A DNA stretch of 64,000 bases from Ceratothoa steindachneri (GCA_963969495.1 OZ018320.1:73824245-73888244), one strand, 5' to 3'; shown: positions 29,545 through 41,847, counted from the stretch's first letter. The notes: a model not told the origin generated them from the sequence alone. Translations and numbers: made by a program.

Positions 29545-30285
29545 TTGTGGCCGATATTGCTCCTGGTGGTCGCATGGGTACCAGCCGGAGGAGGAAATCC
29601 CTCCTCTTGTACTGCATTAGAGAACATAGCCGTTTGAAAAGACCTTGCATATGGGCAGATTCGGGTTCGGTGCTTGGCGCCGAGCCCCGATTCGCTCTCA
29701 TGGATGGCATAACGTCTGAGACTGGGCTGCCTCAAGGACCATGTCTATCGCGAATGGGGGGGGGGCCTCCATGTGACCATTCCCCCATTAGGAAAACACA
29801 GTTCCCATTGGCAGCGGTGTCACTAGTTGAGTATGGGGAGGCACAGGCCTTGATACCCGCTAAGGTTAGTATCCGAGCCAGTAGGTCTCTGTAGGGAAGA
29901 GGTCAATGTGCCCTGTTTTTCCTCTGCCCCCTAAAAGGGTTTGCCCTACTAGGCCGCTTCATTAGGGAGCGGTCGGTTATGTGTTGCCTGCTGGCTTTCT
30001 TAGGCAGTCCCCTTGGAAAGTAAAGGGGAACTGCCGCTGGTAAGAGGGAGGCACCCGAGGGCAAATCCATACAAGTGGGTGAGTGGGAGTCCCCTACACT
30101 CGTAGGCAAAGGAGAGGAGTAAGCCTCCCCTACGGTCAAATAATTTTGGAGGTTCCCCTGTGAAAGAATAGGGAGGGGGGGATGAACCTTAATTCCTTTT
30201 AGTGGAGCTGCCCGAGGGCAGCTCCGACGGAGTACGAGGGGAAATTGAGGGAAGATTGGGGGTTTTGTCATCATTAAGCATGGTG
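29545..30285 (-). mobile_element. JkA ORF1 5' piece X0
   Basis: Minus-strand sequence similar to the first 740 bases of JkA ORF1. It begins at the ATG at 30284-30282 (MLNDDKTPNLPSISP) and runs to the ggaggaaatccctcctc region. It contains stops. To its right the JkA 5' UTR is replaced by a short (TC)n stretch. It is the first of three consecutive ORF1 5' pieces. Confidence 0.72.
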
Positions 30286-30733
30286 TAGCGGTCTATACCT
30301 CTACAAATGAAATATTTATTCCTAATTCTCTCTCTCTCTCCCTCTCTCTATCATGCCGGGTGTAAACCGCGCATCCCCCAGCACGGCCATCCCGCGGTGG
30401 TGGGGTCGCAAGACCCTTATACCCCGGGAGGGCGGGCAGGGGGCACGCGCCTAGCATGGTCTCCTTCAAAAAGATAGCTAACGGGGAACGGGACGAGACG
30501 AGCCTCCGCAGCTCCTTCCAGTTGGCCCGGAGTCCACGGCAATTCCATTGAAGGAATATGCCCTCCAGCCCTAGCTCGGAGGAGACGCGGGGGCCCTCCT
30601 CGAACTGAAGACCATCACGGGAATGGCCTTACGCTTCCCGGGGGCAGAACCGCTGGCGCTGTCGCCTTCGAGGACTTATTGGGGTAGGTTAGGCTCGCCA
30701 TGCGAGTCTTTTCCTTCCTCCGCCTCGAAACCT

Positions 30734-31897
30734 TCACACCTCAGGGCGTGGGCGAAGGAGCAGAAGCTCCTTTCGGGGGACAGCTTTAGGAACCCCGGAA
30801 GATGGCCTAGCGACCATCTTCGGGTGTGTTACCCCCTGTGAGTCTAACGACTCGGTGGAGGCACGTGGCCGTTTCGCCTTACGGGAAACGGCCACGCTGG
30901 GGAAAGAGGGGGGAGCCCTGGTTTTAGCCGGGGCTGGGTATGAACCCTTTTTGCCGCCAGCTTTACCAGAGAAGCGCCCGGGTTGGGTAGAGCCCGCAGA
31001 AGGGCTCCGAATGGGCGCGGAAACAACCGTGCTCGTTGGCCTGGATGGGCCAGGAGCAGATGGTGCCTTTCTAACTATTGAGGCATATGACGTCCCAGGC
31101 GGAGCCGGGCGCGCCAGGACCAAGTCCTTAGCCTCGCGGAATGAGAGTCGATCCTGGGCCTGAACGGCCAGGATTTCTTTCTCAAGGAGATATGCACCAC
31201 ATTGCTTCGAAGAAGCAGGGTGCGGCTCTCCGCAATTGACACACTTGGCCACACACGATTTGGACTTATCGTGTGCGACCTTGGAGCAATTTACACAGAC
31301 TTCGGGTGACCCCGACTTTGCACGTCTACATGAGTGATTCGTATGGCCGAAGCGGTGACAGTAATAGCACCAGCGCGGCAGTGGCACGAATACCTTCACG
31401 CGGTAGCGGTACCAACCGGCACGCACCGACTCAGGGAGCTTGTCACAGTCGAACGTGACGAAGAGTGTAGGGGTGGGTCTCGAGGCCCCTGCCTGTTTTC
31501 TCATCACACGTTCGACCTTGACCGCCCCATGGTCGGCCAGCTCTAGGGTGATGTCCTCAATGAAGTAGTCAACGAGTTCCCTCGCATAAACTACTCCTTT
31601 CACAAAGTTCATGGTAGAGTGCGGCGTCACACTCACTTGAGTGCCATGAAGTGTCCGAAGAGCACTTATCTTGGCCGCCTCGGCGGGATTCGCCGCAATC
31701 GCCAGAAGGCTCCCGTCCGAGAAACGGGTCACCTTCGGCTCTCTACCAATTGCATTAGCTAATCCTCTCCTCTGATGGATCATGTTGCCCTTGGACAACA
31801 TGCTGCCATCAGTGGAGCGAATAACAAGGAAGCCTTTGAAGCCAGCGGGCTCGAAAACGCCAGGTAACCTCTGAATCAGGGGCTCCGCCCTGTTCAC
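30734..31897 (-). pseudogene. JkA X1 ORF1 nucleic-acid-binding protein, main part
   Basis: A frame of 387 codons. An RRM-like region precedes three zinc knuckles: CYYCHRFGHTNHSC, CVNCSKVAHDKSKSC and CVNCGEPHPASSKQC (about residues 176-247). A Pro/Ser/Ala-rich tail follows with SRKAKRPRASTESLDSQ. ORF1 proteins of Jockey elements bind element RNA and accompany it to the target. The Met used here is internal: the real N-terminus lies at 32842 in another frame. The knuckles are intact. Confidence 0.85.
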
Positions 31898-32842
31898 TCT
31901 TAGTCAGGGGCTCCGCACACGGGGGAAAGGGGTAGAGGGGCCAGATGTGCTGATCTTGGCAGTAGACCCGTCCGTCCCCGCAGCCCCCGCGGATGGAGAG
32001 GAGCCCCGAGTCTTCTTTGTCTTTTTCTTTTTTGCAGAGGCGGGCGGGAAATGAACCCGCTTTTCACCTCCGCCGGCAGAAGCCCCCATGCCAGATGGGC
32101 CGGCCTCAGCCAGGTCCCTCTCCGAAATGGAGAAGTTCCTGGTAGTCGTGGGGGCACCTGTCGGAGGAGATCCCTCCCCTCCTTGTACTGCCTCGGAGCC
32201 CTCAGCCGTTTGAGGGGGACCTTGCATAGGGGCGGATTCGGGTTCGGTGCTTGGCGCCGAGCCCGGATTTCCCCCCATGGAAGGCCCTACCGTCTGAGGC
32301 TGGGTCTCCTCAAGGACCATTTCTATCACAGGAGGGGGGCCTCCAGTTGGCCATACCCTCCCAGGACATCGCAGGTCCCCTTGGCAGCGTCAAGAGTCTT
32401 TTGTGGGGAGGCACATGCCTTAACCCCGGCTAGGTTCAATATCCTTGCCAGTAGGTCTTTTGAGGGAAGCGTCCGAAGGGGCCTGGCTTCCCTCTCCCCC
32501 CTAAGCAAATTTGCCCTGCCGAGCCGCTTCGATGGGAAGCGGCTGGCTAAGGGCTGCCTGCTGGCTTTTTTGGCAGTCCCCGTGGAAAGAAAAGAGGGGA
32601 CTGCCGCTGGAAAAAGCGAGGTGCCCGAAAGCACCTCCAGAGAAGGGGGTGAGGGGGAGTCCCCTACACCCGTAGGCGTAGGAGAGGAGTAAGCGTCCTT
32701 TCCGGTTAAAGAGGTATGGAGGGTCCCCTGCGCAAGCAGAGGGGGGAGGGGACCTCCATCTTTTCTGTGGAGCTGCACGAAGGCGGCCTCGTTGTTTTAG
32801 GGGAAATTAAGGGGAGATGTTTTTTTTTTGCATCATTGGGCA
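31898..32842 (-). pseudogene. JkA X1 ORF1 N-terminal region
   Basis: It starts at the ATG whose complement is at 32840-32842 (MPND then a Lys run). The same Met-Pro-Asn start is seen in copy U at 53112. The product is low-complexity, Pro/Ser/Gly-rich, with SAPSTEPESAPMQGPPQ and ERDLAEAGPSGMGA and a Lys-rich stretch. Frames 32778-32326 and 32329-31904 carry most of it; frameshifts near 32800, 32330 and 31900 interrupt it. Confidence 0.7.
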
Positions 32843-33355
32843 TGGCGACCCTCTTTGTTTTACGGGACGCAATCGCTCACCACCTCTTGCAGTAGCCCGC
32901 ACTGCAAGAGGTGCTTACAGGCCCGGCAGAGCCAGGCGCCGCCATTTGGGACCACCCCTCCCGCCTGGTGGCCTGGCAGTCCTTCGGCATGGCGGTTCCA
33001 CCTTGAACACGGCGTAAAAAGATAGATTTTGAAGACGCGAGGAAAAGGGATGTGAGGAAGGTATGGGTGGGGATGAAGCAGGTTGTTAAAAGCCAACCAC
33101 CCCAGACCGGAGATCAGGGGTTAGGGGACATTGTCCCCTCCCCCCTCAGCCCCGATCCGGGACGATTGGCTGAGAAGAAGGTCAGCTTCTACCCTGTGAA
33201 ATTAAAGGCAGACCAGAGAAAGTTGTGGGAGAGGTTGTATGAAAAGCAAGGAAACAAGTGTTTTGAAGGAAGAAGAGGCTAAGCTGGGGTCGGACGGGGT
33301 GCTGAGTCCCGTCAGCACGGCGGCTAGGATGGCAAAATCGCCGCGCCCCTTACGG
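32843..33355 (-). other. JkA X1 5' UTR
   Basis: GC-rich, non-coding, about 510 bases. The same sequence stands upstream of ORF1 in X2 (34329-34860) and U (53113-53630), and in all three it ends near a gcccctta or gctcctta block. It therefore includes the true 5' end of the element, where an internal promoter is expected. It contains a perfect hairpin, cctcttgcag at 32882-32891 with ctgcaagagg at 32902-32911. Confidence 0.65.
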
Positions 33356-33371
33356 GGGATTTTATCTCGAG

Positions 33372-34860
33372 GCTCCGCTATGCGCACTTTTGTTCTTAGT
33401 CGGGGGCTCCGCACCCGGGGAGGGAGGAGGCAGAGGAGCCGGATGTGTCGATCTTGGCTTGGTTGCTTACCGAAGCAGCAGACCCATCCGTCCCCGCAGC
33501 CCCCGCGGATGGAGAGAAGCCCCGAGTCTTTTTTCTCTTTTTAGGAGAGGAGGGCGGGGAATCATCCCGCTTCTCTCCTCCACCGGTAGGAGCCCCCACG
33601 CCAGATGGACCGGCCTCAGCTAGGTCCTTATCCGAAATGGAGAAGCGCCTGGCAGTCGTAGGGGTACAGGTCGGAGGAGATCCCTCCACTCCTTGTACTG
33701 CCTCGGAAATCCTTGCTGTTTAAGGAGGACCTTACATAGGGGCGGATGCAGGTTCGGTGCTTGTCGCCGAGCCCTACCGTCTGAGGCTGGGTTGCCTCAA
33801 GGACCATGTCTGTCTCAGGGGGTGCCTCCAGTTGGCCATCCCCCCACAAGACATCACAGGTCCAGTTAATAGAGCTGTCTCTAGTCATGTCTGGGGAGGC
33901 ACAGGCCTTGAACCCCGGCAAGGTTTAATATTCTTGCCAGCAGGTCTTTTGAGGAAAGCGACCGAAGGGGCTTGGCTTTCCTCTCCCCCCTAATAGGGTT
34001 TGCCCTACCGAGCCGCTTTACTGGGGAGCGGTCGGCTATGGGCTGCCTTTCTTGGCAGTCCCCTTGGAAAGAAAAGGGGGGACTGCGGCTGGGAACAGGA
34101 AGGTGCCCGAAAGCACCTCCAGACAATGGGGTGAGGGGGTGTCCCCTACACCCGTAGGCGAAGGAGAGGAGTAAGCCTCCTCTCTGGTTAGAAAAATTGG
34201 GAGGGTCCCCTGCGCAAGCACAGGGGGGGGGACTTCCATTTTTTTCGGTGGAGCTGCCTGAGGGCGGCTCCGTCGATGAAAAAGGGAAAGTTGAGGGTTG
34301 ATTTTTTATTTGTTCATTATTGGGAATGGTAACCCTATATTTTATACGGGAAGCAATCGCTCATCACTCCCTCGCAGTAGCCCGCTCTGCAAGGGGTGCG
34401 TACAGTCCTGGCAGTGCCAGGTGCCGCCATTTTAGGCCACCCCTCCCACCTGGTGACCTGGCAGCCCTTCAGCATGGCGGTTCCACCTTGGGCACGGCGT
34501 AAAAGTGATAAGAGTGTGAAGATAGAAGGAAAAGGGATGTGAGGAAGGTATGGGCGGGGATGAAGCAGGTTTTTAAAAACCCATCATCCTAAACCGGAGC
34601 TCAGGGGTGAGGGAACGTTGTCCCCTCCCCCCTCAGCCCCGATCTGGGATAGTTGGCTGAGAAGAAGGTCAGCATCTACCCTGTGAAATTAGAAGCTGAC
34701 CAGAGAAAGTTGTGGGAAAAGTTGGATGAAAGCGAGGAAACCGGGGAGGAAACATAAGTGTTTTGAAGGAAGGAGAAGAGGCTAAGCTGGGATCGGACGG
34801 GGTGCTGAGTCCCGTCAGCACGGCGGCCAGGATGACAAATCGCCATGCTCCTTACGTGGT
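33372..34860 (-). mobile_element. JkA copy X2: 5' UTR and ORF1 N-terminal region only
   Basis: A second head-to-tail copy, same strand. The 5' UTR is at 34860-34329. The ORF1 start codon is changed (ATT at the Met position, 34328-34326), and the ORF1 N-terminal region carries on to 33372 (SISDKDLAEAGPSGVGAPTG in the frame 33689-33396). It stops directly next to the 5' end of X1. RT, RNase H and the 3' UTR are absent. Confidence 0.75.
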
Positions 34861-35372
<512 letters not shown>

Positions 35373-35376
<4 letters not shown>

Positions 35377-36009
35377 AAAAAAGTTGCATATAATTTAAAT
35401 CAGTGGTGCCCAATGTTACGAATACGAGTTCTTTCATTGCCAGTTTAAATTTGAAAAAAGTTGCTGCAGAATTTATTTGGTGACGGGTTATTGATTTCTT
35501 AGTTGTAAATACATGGAAAAAAATTGCTTTTTCTCTATTTTAGCCACATCGTCATACATGTCAATGTCATATGTGGAGGCGAGACCGGATAATCCTCACA
35601 CCCGATTTATTACACACTAACGAATTCCTATTCCAGCACTAAACACCGACTAATAACAAGCCAAAACCGTGAGCTCCGCAGATAAACACAGCATATCTTG
35701 AATCAGAGACTTGTGGGGTTGAGCATCTGCAGTGCTGCTTTTCCTGGAGGACGCAGGCTGGCCAAAGTAACCAGTCAAGGGAGGGGGGGGGGGAGGTTAA
35801 AGTAAGTCTATAAGAATATTAACTTCCCCCTATATTCTTTAATAAGATATTTGGGATTGTCTTGATCAACGAATGATATTTATTTGAGAATAAAAAGTTG
35901 CCGAACGCAGTGATATGAGAAAAGGAAAGTAGGGAGAAAGGCCGAGTAGAGAACATAAATGCAACATTATTAGTGGTGTATGTGCAGGAGGGAGGAAAGA
36001 GAAGAGGTT
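35373..36009. other. Unassigned DNA
   Basis: No coding sequence, RNA gene or recognised repeat on either strand. There is a poly(G) run at 35785-35794. Confidence 0.45.
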
Positions 36010-36310
36010 GTTCACTGAGACCATGGGCCTTCAGCCACGAAGTGCTGATAGAACACCAAGCGTGGTTTGGTAAGAGATGCAGGCGACGAAAGGGACGTAG
36101 GGTGAGTGAGGCTGGTATGGCTCAGGCGAAGGTTGACCAGGATTGAGGCCCAATAACTGGGGATGAGTTTCATTCGGGGGACTCGCTTGAGAGAGGGGGT
36201 TTGCCAATCAGGATGCCATCGAAAATTCGAGATCTTGTGGAAGATCAGCGAACGGACTGTCATAATTGAAAAGATGCCATCAGGGTAGCAAACAAAAATG
36301 AGCATCGCTA
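36010..36310 (-). mobile_element. Fragment of another Jockey-type ORF2 (RNase H tail)
   Basis: The minus strand reads WQTPSLKRVPRMKLIPSYWA and then NLRLSHTSLTH, which resembles the segment between RNase H and the Cys/His tail in Jockey elements (Arg-Ile-Gly-His-Thr-x-Leu-Thr-His in other copies). It is not JkA or JkB at the residue level, so a third family is likely. Confidence 0.5.
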
Positions 36311-36479
36311 CCGCAACACCTATTAATCAGTTAATTTAAAATTTAAGAACGTGCACAAACATCTATCCATGATATAAATCAACATAAAAAGGATGGAAAA
36401 CAAACTACAGACTAATCATGCCATGATAAAGTCCACCAAATTAAACAATTCTCTGCGAAGGACTCGAAGACGCAGACAA

Positions 36480-37403
36480 CTAGAATTAGCTCTTGGCTAC
36501 AAAGCTCAGATATATTGTAAGAGAGCTGCCGACTCCAAGAACTCTAGAACATCGCAACCTGTTCCAAGCAGCGGCGATAGACAGTAGTGACCCCTGTCTT
36601 CTCAGTATCGGGTCAGGCACCGCGTACGAAACTTCGCAAAACCAGAATATTCAACAAAATGTGACGGGTTGGGGATTAGCTAAGCAGTCTCCGATTTGGA
36701 GACAAGAAAAAAATGACGATACAGTTAAAGTATTGGGGAAGAGTAGGCGTGCTATCGCACCCTCCCCACCCGACTTCAAGTGTCCATGAGCCTTCTCCAA
36801 TCGTTTTTTGCCACACACCTCGAAGGGCTGCCTCAATCCATGCCATATAGTCAGTGTAGTGAAGGAAGAAACGCAAGTTTGATATGTTTACTTCGGACAA
36901 TCTGGCCACATCATCATCGTGCTCCTTCCTAGTAATCCTCATAAGTACAAGGACACAGCAGAAAACAATCTTGATATCATGCCAAAGTGGAGTAGCTGAG
37001 CTCGGAGATTCCAATAACTCGAGGGCAATTAGCCAGATTTGTGAGTCGCTATGAATACAAAACGATATCCAGACCGAACGGTATAATGCAACTAACTTTA
37101 CCGTAAAGTCAGAAGTAGCACCTAGAAGAGCCCCACCGGCTTAATCAAACAATGGGGAAATAGCGTAGAAGCCAACTCACCATTCATATTTGGAACCATC
37201 TGCGTACACCGGCACGGCTTCACTGGGACAGGATGTATGTTACAAGAAATACGAACGTAACTCTCAGTGTTGTATAAGCTTTGGGAGCAGAGGCAGCGAG
37301 AAACATTCAATGGTGGTATCCTACAGTGACCCGTTAGGAAGAAAAATGGGCACCAACGGTCCAAGAATTAAGCCGACCTCTCTAAGGAATTTCCTATCCC
37401 TGA
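36480..37403 (-). mobile_element. Old JkA-related copy Z, 3' part (RNase H)
   Basis: Heavily decayed minus-strand sequence related to the JkA RNase H and tail. HYTDYMAWIEAALRGVWQK at 36780-36870 corresponds to HTDYMAGIRAALRTAWQRR, and VGFYAISPLFD near 37155 to VGFHAVSPLFE. It is interrupted at 37403 by the younger copy Y and continues at 41213. No open frame. Confidence 0.68.
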
Positions 37404-37590
37404 TTTTTTTTTTTTTTTAAGGGGCTATCTGGCGACTGCTGACTTAGGCATAAGTTGCCGTAAACAAACAGCCTAGTTCTAGGCAACTTTGAAAAATTGA
37501 ACAGGAAACAATAAAAAGAAATAACAATAACAATAACAAAGCAATAACAAAAACAATAACAAAAACAACAACAACAATTAAACCGGGTTA
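37404..37590 (-). other. JkA 3' UTR and poly(A) end (copy Y)
   Basis: After the ORF2 stop (near 37588) come about 170 non-coding bases rich in AAC and AAT, a conserved block (ggctatctggcgactgc on the plus strand) and poly(A). The same 3' end is seen at 23464, 26951, 47411, 58007 and 63056. Confidence 0.85.
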
Positions 37591-39660
37591 AATGAAAGGG
37601 AGAAGGCCGGCTTCCCCCAAAAAGTCAATAAGTCCACCAGTCAAAGTACACGCACCCATCCCGAGTACAAGGGACAGGCGGTAGCGACCCCGCCCATCCC
37701 GGTACCAGGACAGGGGTCGTGCGCGAAGATCACCCAGACTGGAACATTCGACAAGAATGTGCCGAACAGTCTGGGAAACGACGCAGTCGTTGCAATAAGG
37801 CGCAGGCGAGCGCTACATCAAATAGCAATGGGTCACACGAGTGTGCCCGATTCGGAGACGACAGAAAGCAACCTGAAGCCGCCGCGGCATTGGGGGATAG
37901 GTCCATAGGAACAGTCGCAGCGCAATGGCACGCAACTTTAAGTTCCCTTCGACCGTCTCTCATCTTCTTTGCCAAGCAGTCCGAAGAGCTGCCCGTATTC
38001 CTGCCATGTAGTCAGTGTGAGGAAGAGCGAAACGCTGGTCCGGTCGCAGAGTCCTCGCGGTCTCTTTGGCGCCCTCATCGGCGCGCTCATTCCCCGCAAT
38101 TCCTACATGTCCAGGAACCCAGCAGAAGATACTCTCGACATCTGCCCGGCTCGCCGAAATCGTGGCGTCACGGATTTCGCGAACCAGGGGATGCGGAGAT
38201 TCCAATGCCCCGAGAGCACTCAGGGCGCTTTGTGAGTCGCTATAGATCACAATCCGGTCTCCGAACCGGGCACGTAGCGTAATCTCCGGTACCGAGTGGT
38301 GTATTCCCACCAGCTCGGCCGTGAAGACAGACGCAGCGCCTGGTAGAGCCCCGCTGACTTCAAACAGAGGGGATACGGCGTGGAAGCCGACCCCCTCTTG
38401 GGACTTGGAGCCATCCGTATACACTGGCACGGTACCAGCGTGACACGATCTGTGCTCCAAAAAGGTCGAACGCAATACTCCCGGCGCAGTACAAGCTTTG
38501 GGAGCAGAGGCGTGGCGACAAATAGCCAAATGTGGTACCCTCCAGGGTGGCATCCTGGGCAGAACCAGGGGCGCCACCGGCCCGAGAGCTATATCTACCT
38601 CTCGAAGGAGTTTCCTGGCCCTAAACCCAAAGGGCTTAGGGTATGACTGGCGTCTCTCGGCAGCATAGGCACCATCGAGATCAGCTGCGGATGCAGTGAG
38701 AGCTGTTGGCGACTGAGGGAGGCACCGGGCTCGCGCGTACAGGCGAGTGAAGCACTGCACGCGGCGCAGAGCGAGTGGCATCTCCCCAGCATCGACCAAC
38801 AGGCTCTCAATGGGGGAAGTGCGGAAGGCACCGGTCGCAAGGCGAAGGCCGGTGTGGTGGATTGAATCCACCTTCCGCAATAAACGCTCGGCTGCGGATG
38901 CATAAAACTCGCATCCGTAGTCGAGCTTCGACCGAACAAAGGATCGATAAAAAAGTAAGGCGGTAGCCCTATCAGCGCCCCAAGCGCTGAACGTCACGGA
39001 ACGGAGAATGTTCATGGCGCGGGTACAAGAGACCCTAAGGCTGCGAATATGAGCCTCCCAGGTGAGGCGTCGGTCGAATACAAAACCAAGGAAACGGTGC
39101 GACTCAACCACATCCAGGCGCACCCCATTAAGAAACAAATCTGGGTCGGGGTGAAGCCGTGGATGGCGGCAGAAGTGCACCACCTTAGTCTTGGCCAAAG
39201 AAAACCGAAACCTGTGCGCTTCGGCATAGCGAGAGACGCGGTTCAATGCCTGTTGGAGTCGACGCTCCAGAGTTGGCATCTGGGCCGCGCCAAAAGAGAT
39301 CGAAAGGTCGTCCACGTAGAGCGTAGCGAGAACATCTTCCGGCAGCACCGAGGTGATGCCGTTGATGCTCAGGGCAAAGAGTGTGACACTGAGGACACTT
39401 CCCTGCCGGACACCCTCTTCCTGCTCCTTTGGGCCGGAGAGGGCTCCCCCCACCCGTACGCGGAATCGACGATCTCGCAAAAATTCAGATATAAACATTG
39501 GGAGGCGTCCCCTCGCCCCCATCCTGTGGAGAGTCTCCATGATACCGTATCGCCATGCGGTATCATAGGCCTTCTCCAGATCGAAAAACACCGTGGCGTA
39601 GTGCTGTCTACGAAGGAAGGAAAGCCTCGCAGACGGCATTTTCCAGTCGGAGCAGAGCAT
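37591..39660 (-). pseudogene. JkA copy Y ORF2: RT C-terminal part and RNase H
   Basis: The 566-codon frame 39660-37960 covers RT from FFDLEKAYDTAWRY (first Asp) through EEGVRQGSVLSVTLFALSIN and ATLYVDDLSISFG (Asp pair intact), then the thumb. RNase H follows with YTDGSKSQEGVG, FTAELVGI, YSDSQSAL and VPGHVGIAGNERADEGAKE. The Cys/His tail continues to 37591 in another frame. The usual GVPQG motif is GVRQG here. A 4-base insertion near 39622 (compared with W) separates this frame from the upstream half of ORF2. Confidence 0.9.
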
Positions 39661-41212
39661 CCGACGTGGAGTGGAACTTACGGAAGCCGCACTGTGCAGA
39701 AGACAGATGGCCTCCGCTGTCCAGGAAATAGGCTAATCTAACATTTACCAATTTCTCCATCAACTTGCACACGCAAGAGGTTAGAGAGATTGGGCGGAAA
39801 CCGGTCGGAGTAGAGTGATCTCTCCCCGGCTTGCGAAAGGCGAGCACAGTAGCGATTCGCCAGGAGTCTGGGAGAAGACCTTCCACCCAGATCCTGTTGA
39901 ACAAATCTAAAAGAAAGGCCATGCCTCGCTCACCCAGGTGTCGAAGCATGGCGTACGGGACATCGTCCGGACCATGGGCGGTGTCCGCGCACGAAGCGAG
40001 AGCGGAACGCAACTCACTCACGGTAAACTTGTCGTTGAAGGGTTCTCCGCCTCTGGAGGTAAAGTCCAGCCGGCGGCCTTCCGCGACATCACGACGTGCA
40101 TTGAATGCTGGCGGAGCAGCATCACGGCTAGAGAATGCGGAAAAAGCGGTCGCTAAGGATTCCGCCACGGACGCGGGGTCCGAGATTGCGGTCCCATTCT
40201 CCTGGAGAACGGGAGGGAGGTCCTGCGAGAACTTGCCCCGAATCCTTTTGACTCGCTTCCACACCTCAGCTAAAGGGGTCTTCCCGTTAAGTGAAGACAC
40301 GTATGCCCGCCAAGAAGAGCGGCGGGCGTGCTTCGAAATATACCGGAACCTAGCCCTAGCCCGACGAAATTCAGCGACAGTGAAATCGTTCGGGCGGCGC
40401 TTATAGCGCATGTAAGCATAACGCTTCTGTTTGAGGGCCGTCTCACACTCGCCCGACCACCATGGGAGTGGTCGGCGTGCAAAACGGCCAGACGTCCTAG
40501 GAATAGTAGTCAGGCCCACGGCGATGAGGTTGCCGGAGAAGAACTCAACGGCCTCATCTACCGACCTAAACTCCTCGACTGAGATAGAGAATTCAGTCAT
40601 TTCCTGAAATGCAGGCCACCGCGCCCGCGCCAAGCACCACCGAGGTGGTCTCTCAGGCGGCAGTTGCCCTGAAAATGATATTTGAATGGGAAAGTGATCA
40701 CTACCATGGAGGTCATCGACCACCCCCCAATGAAAATCAGGCTGTGCATCCGAAGAGCACAAAGATAGGTCAAGGCCAGAAAATGAAGCGGTTCTCGGAC
40801 AGTGATGCGTAAACTCATCCACGTTTAGGACAGCCATCTCAAGCTCTTCGATCAGATCGGCAAGGACTTGTCCCCTGGGATTTATGGAGTAATCTCCCCA
40901 GAGAGGATGCCTGCCGTTCAGATCTCCAAGCAAGAGATAAGGCCTCGGCAACCGTGCTACGACGCGGGGGACGTCCTTGCGTCGAAGTCAGCCGACGGTG
41001 GAATGTACGCAGAAATGATATTATACCTCCTATCCAGGTACAGCTGCACAGCCACTGCCTGAAAGGAGGTATCTAAAGAGAAAGGAAGAACGGAGACATC
41101 ATGCCGGGTGTAAACCGCGCATCCCCCAGCCCGGCCATCCCGCGGTGGTGGGGTCGCAAGACCCTTATACCCCGGGAGGGCAGGCAGCGGGCACGCGCCT
41201 AGCATGGTCTCC
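39608..41212 (-). pseudogene. JkA copy Y ORF2: endonuclease and RT N-terminal part
   Basis: The frame 40951-39608 (447 codons) starts inside the endonuclease at PRPYLLLGDLNGRHPLWGDY (Asp/Asn pair) and continues with GSDHFPIQISF (end motif). It then covers the linker, PWWSGECETALKQKRYAYMR, GPDDVPYAMLRHLGERGM, and the RT entrance, RKPGRDHSTPTGFRPISLTS. The upstream piece of the endonuclease (41205-40957) is in another frame after a small indel near 40955. The endonuclease residues visible are intact. Confidence 0.88.
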
Positions 41213-41825
41213 TTCCTATCCCTGAACCAGATTGGGGTCTCACTTCGGTATAGGCGCCGTCGACATTGGCAGAGTCACTAACCGAAGACTTGCGTAGTGT
41301 AGTTAATCCACAATAAACGTTGGATGGGTAAATCTCTCGGTCAAAACCAAGATCAAGGAAACAGTGCGAGCTTACCGTGTATAGGCGAACTCTATCAAGA
41401 AAAATTCCGTAGTGCACCATCTTGATCTCAACCAAAGAAAACAGAAACTTGTGCGTTTCAGAGCCTGTTGTAGTAAGCGGGGTATGGTAGAAATCTAAAC
41501 TGTCCCCCATAAGATCGTAGTGTGGGGGAGACATCATCTTCCGGCAACATCGATGTGATACAATTGACGGTGAGAAAACACTCTCTTCTTGTCTACGGAG
41601 TCAGCATTCCCCACCCCTACTCATACAGAAAAATTGGAAAGATTCCTTTCGCCCTCATTGAATGGAGGTGTCCCATGATACCGTATCGTCACGGGGATAT
41701 TATAGGCCTTTTACATAAGAAAAATATACTGTAGCGAAATGATGCCTGGAGTAAATCCTTCGCAGATAGGAGCGGAGCATCAGACGTAGAGTGGAACTTA
41801 CGAAAGAAATTAGGCGGATACCAGC
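41213..41825 (-). mobile_element. Old JkA-related copy Z, 5' part (RT)
   Basis: The continuation of 36480-37403. SDSANVDGAYTEVRPQSGSG corresponds to the RT thumb (ASAADLDGAYAAERRQSYPK). FVSSTLRLMLRSYLRR with HHFATVYFSYVKGL near 41800-41700 corresponds to RKFHSTSDALLRLENA and HYATVFFDLEKAY. JkA homology ends near 41825. Confidence 0.68.
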
Positions 41826-41847
41826 CCAGAGGTAAGGTCTGATCCCA

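Larger units (their letters stand above)
30352..33355 (-). mobile_element. JkA copy X1: 5' UTR, ORF1 and ORF2 start only
   Basis: From right to left: 5' UTR (33355-32843), ORF1 (32842 to about 30700) and the start of ORF2 (LGLEGIFLQWNCRGL near 30560). It then ends at 30352 in the middle of the endonuclease, at a (TC)n stretch. LINE copies normally keep the 3' end and lose the 5' end. This one is the reverse, so its 3' part was lost after insertion. Confidence 0.8.
37404..41212 (-). mobile_element. JkA copy Y, 3.8 kb, 5'-truncated, 13-base target-site duplication
   Basis: The 13-mer ttcctatccctga stands exactly at 37391-37403 and 41213-41225. Within these edges lie a poly(A) end (T run at 37404-37418), the 3' UTR, and ORF2 from RNase H back into the endonuclease, cut at METMLGACPLPALP. 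It is inserted in the older copy Z. The perfect duplication and long open frames show it is one of the youngest insertions here. Confidence 0.93.

Noticed and set aside
39049..39741. Plus-strand frame of 230 codons, also present at 59627-60310
   Set aside because: Antisense shadow of the JkA RT. It recurs in other copies only because the RT frame on the other strand is conserved.
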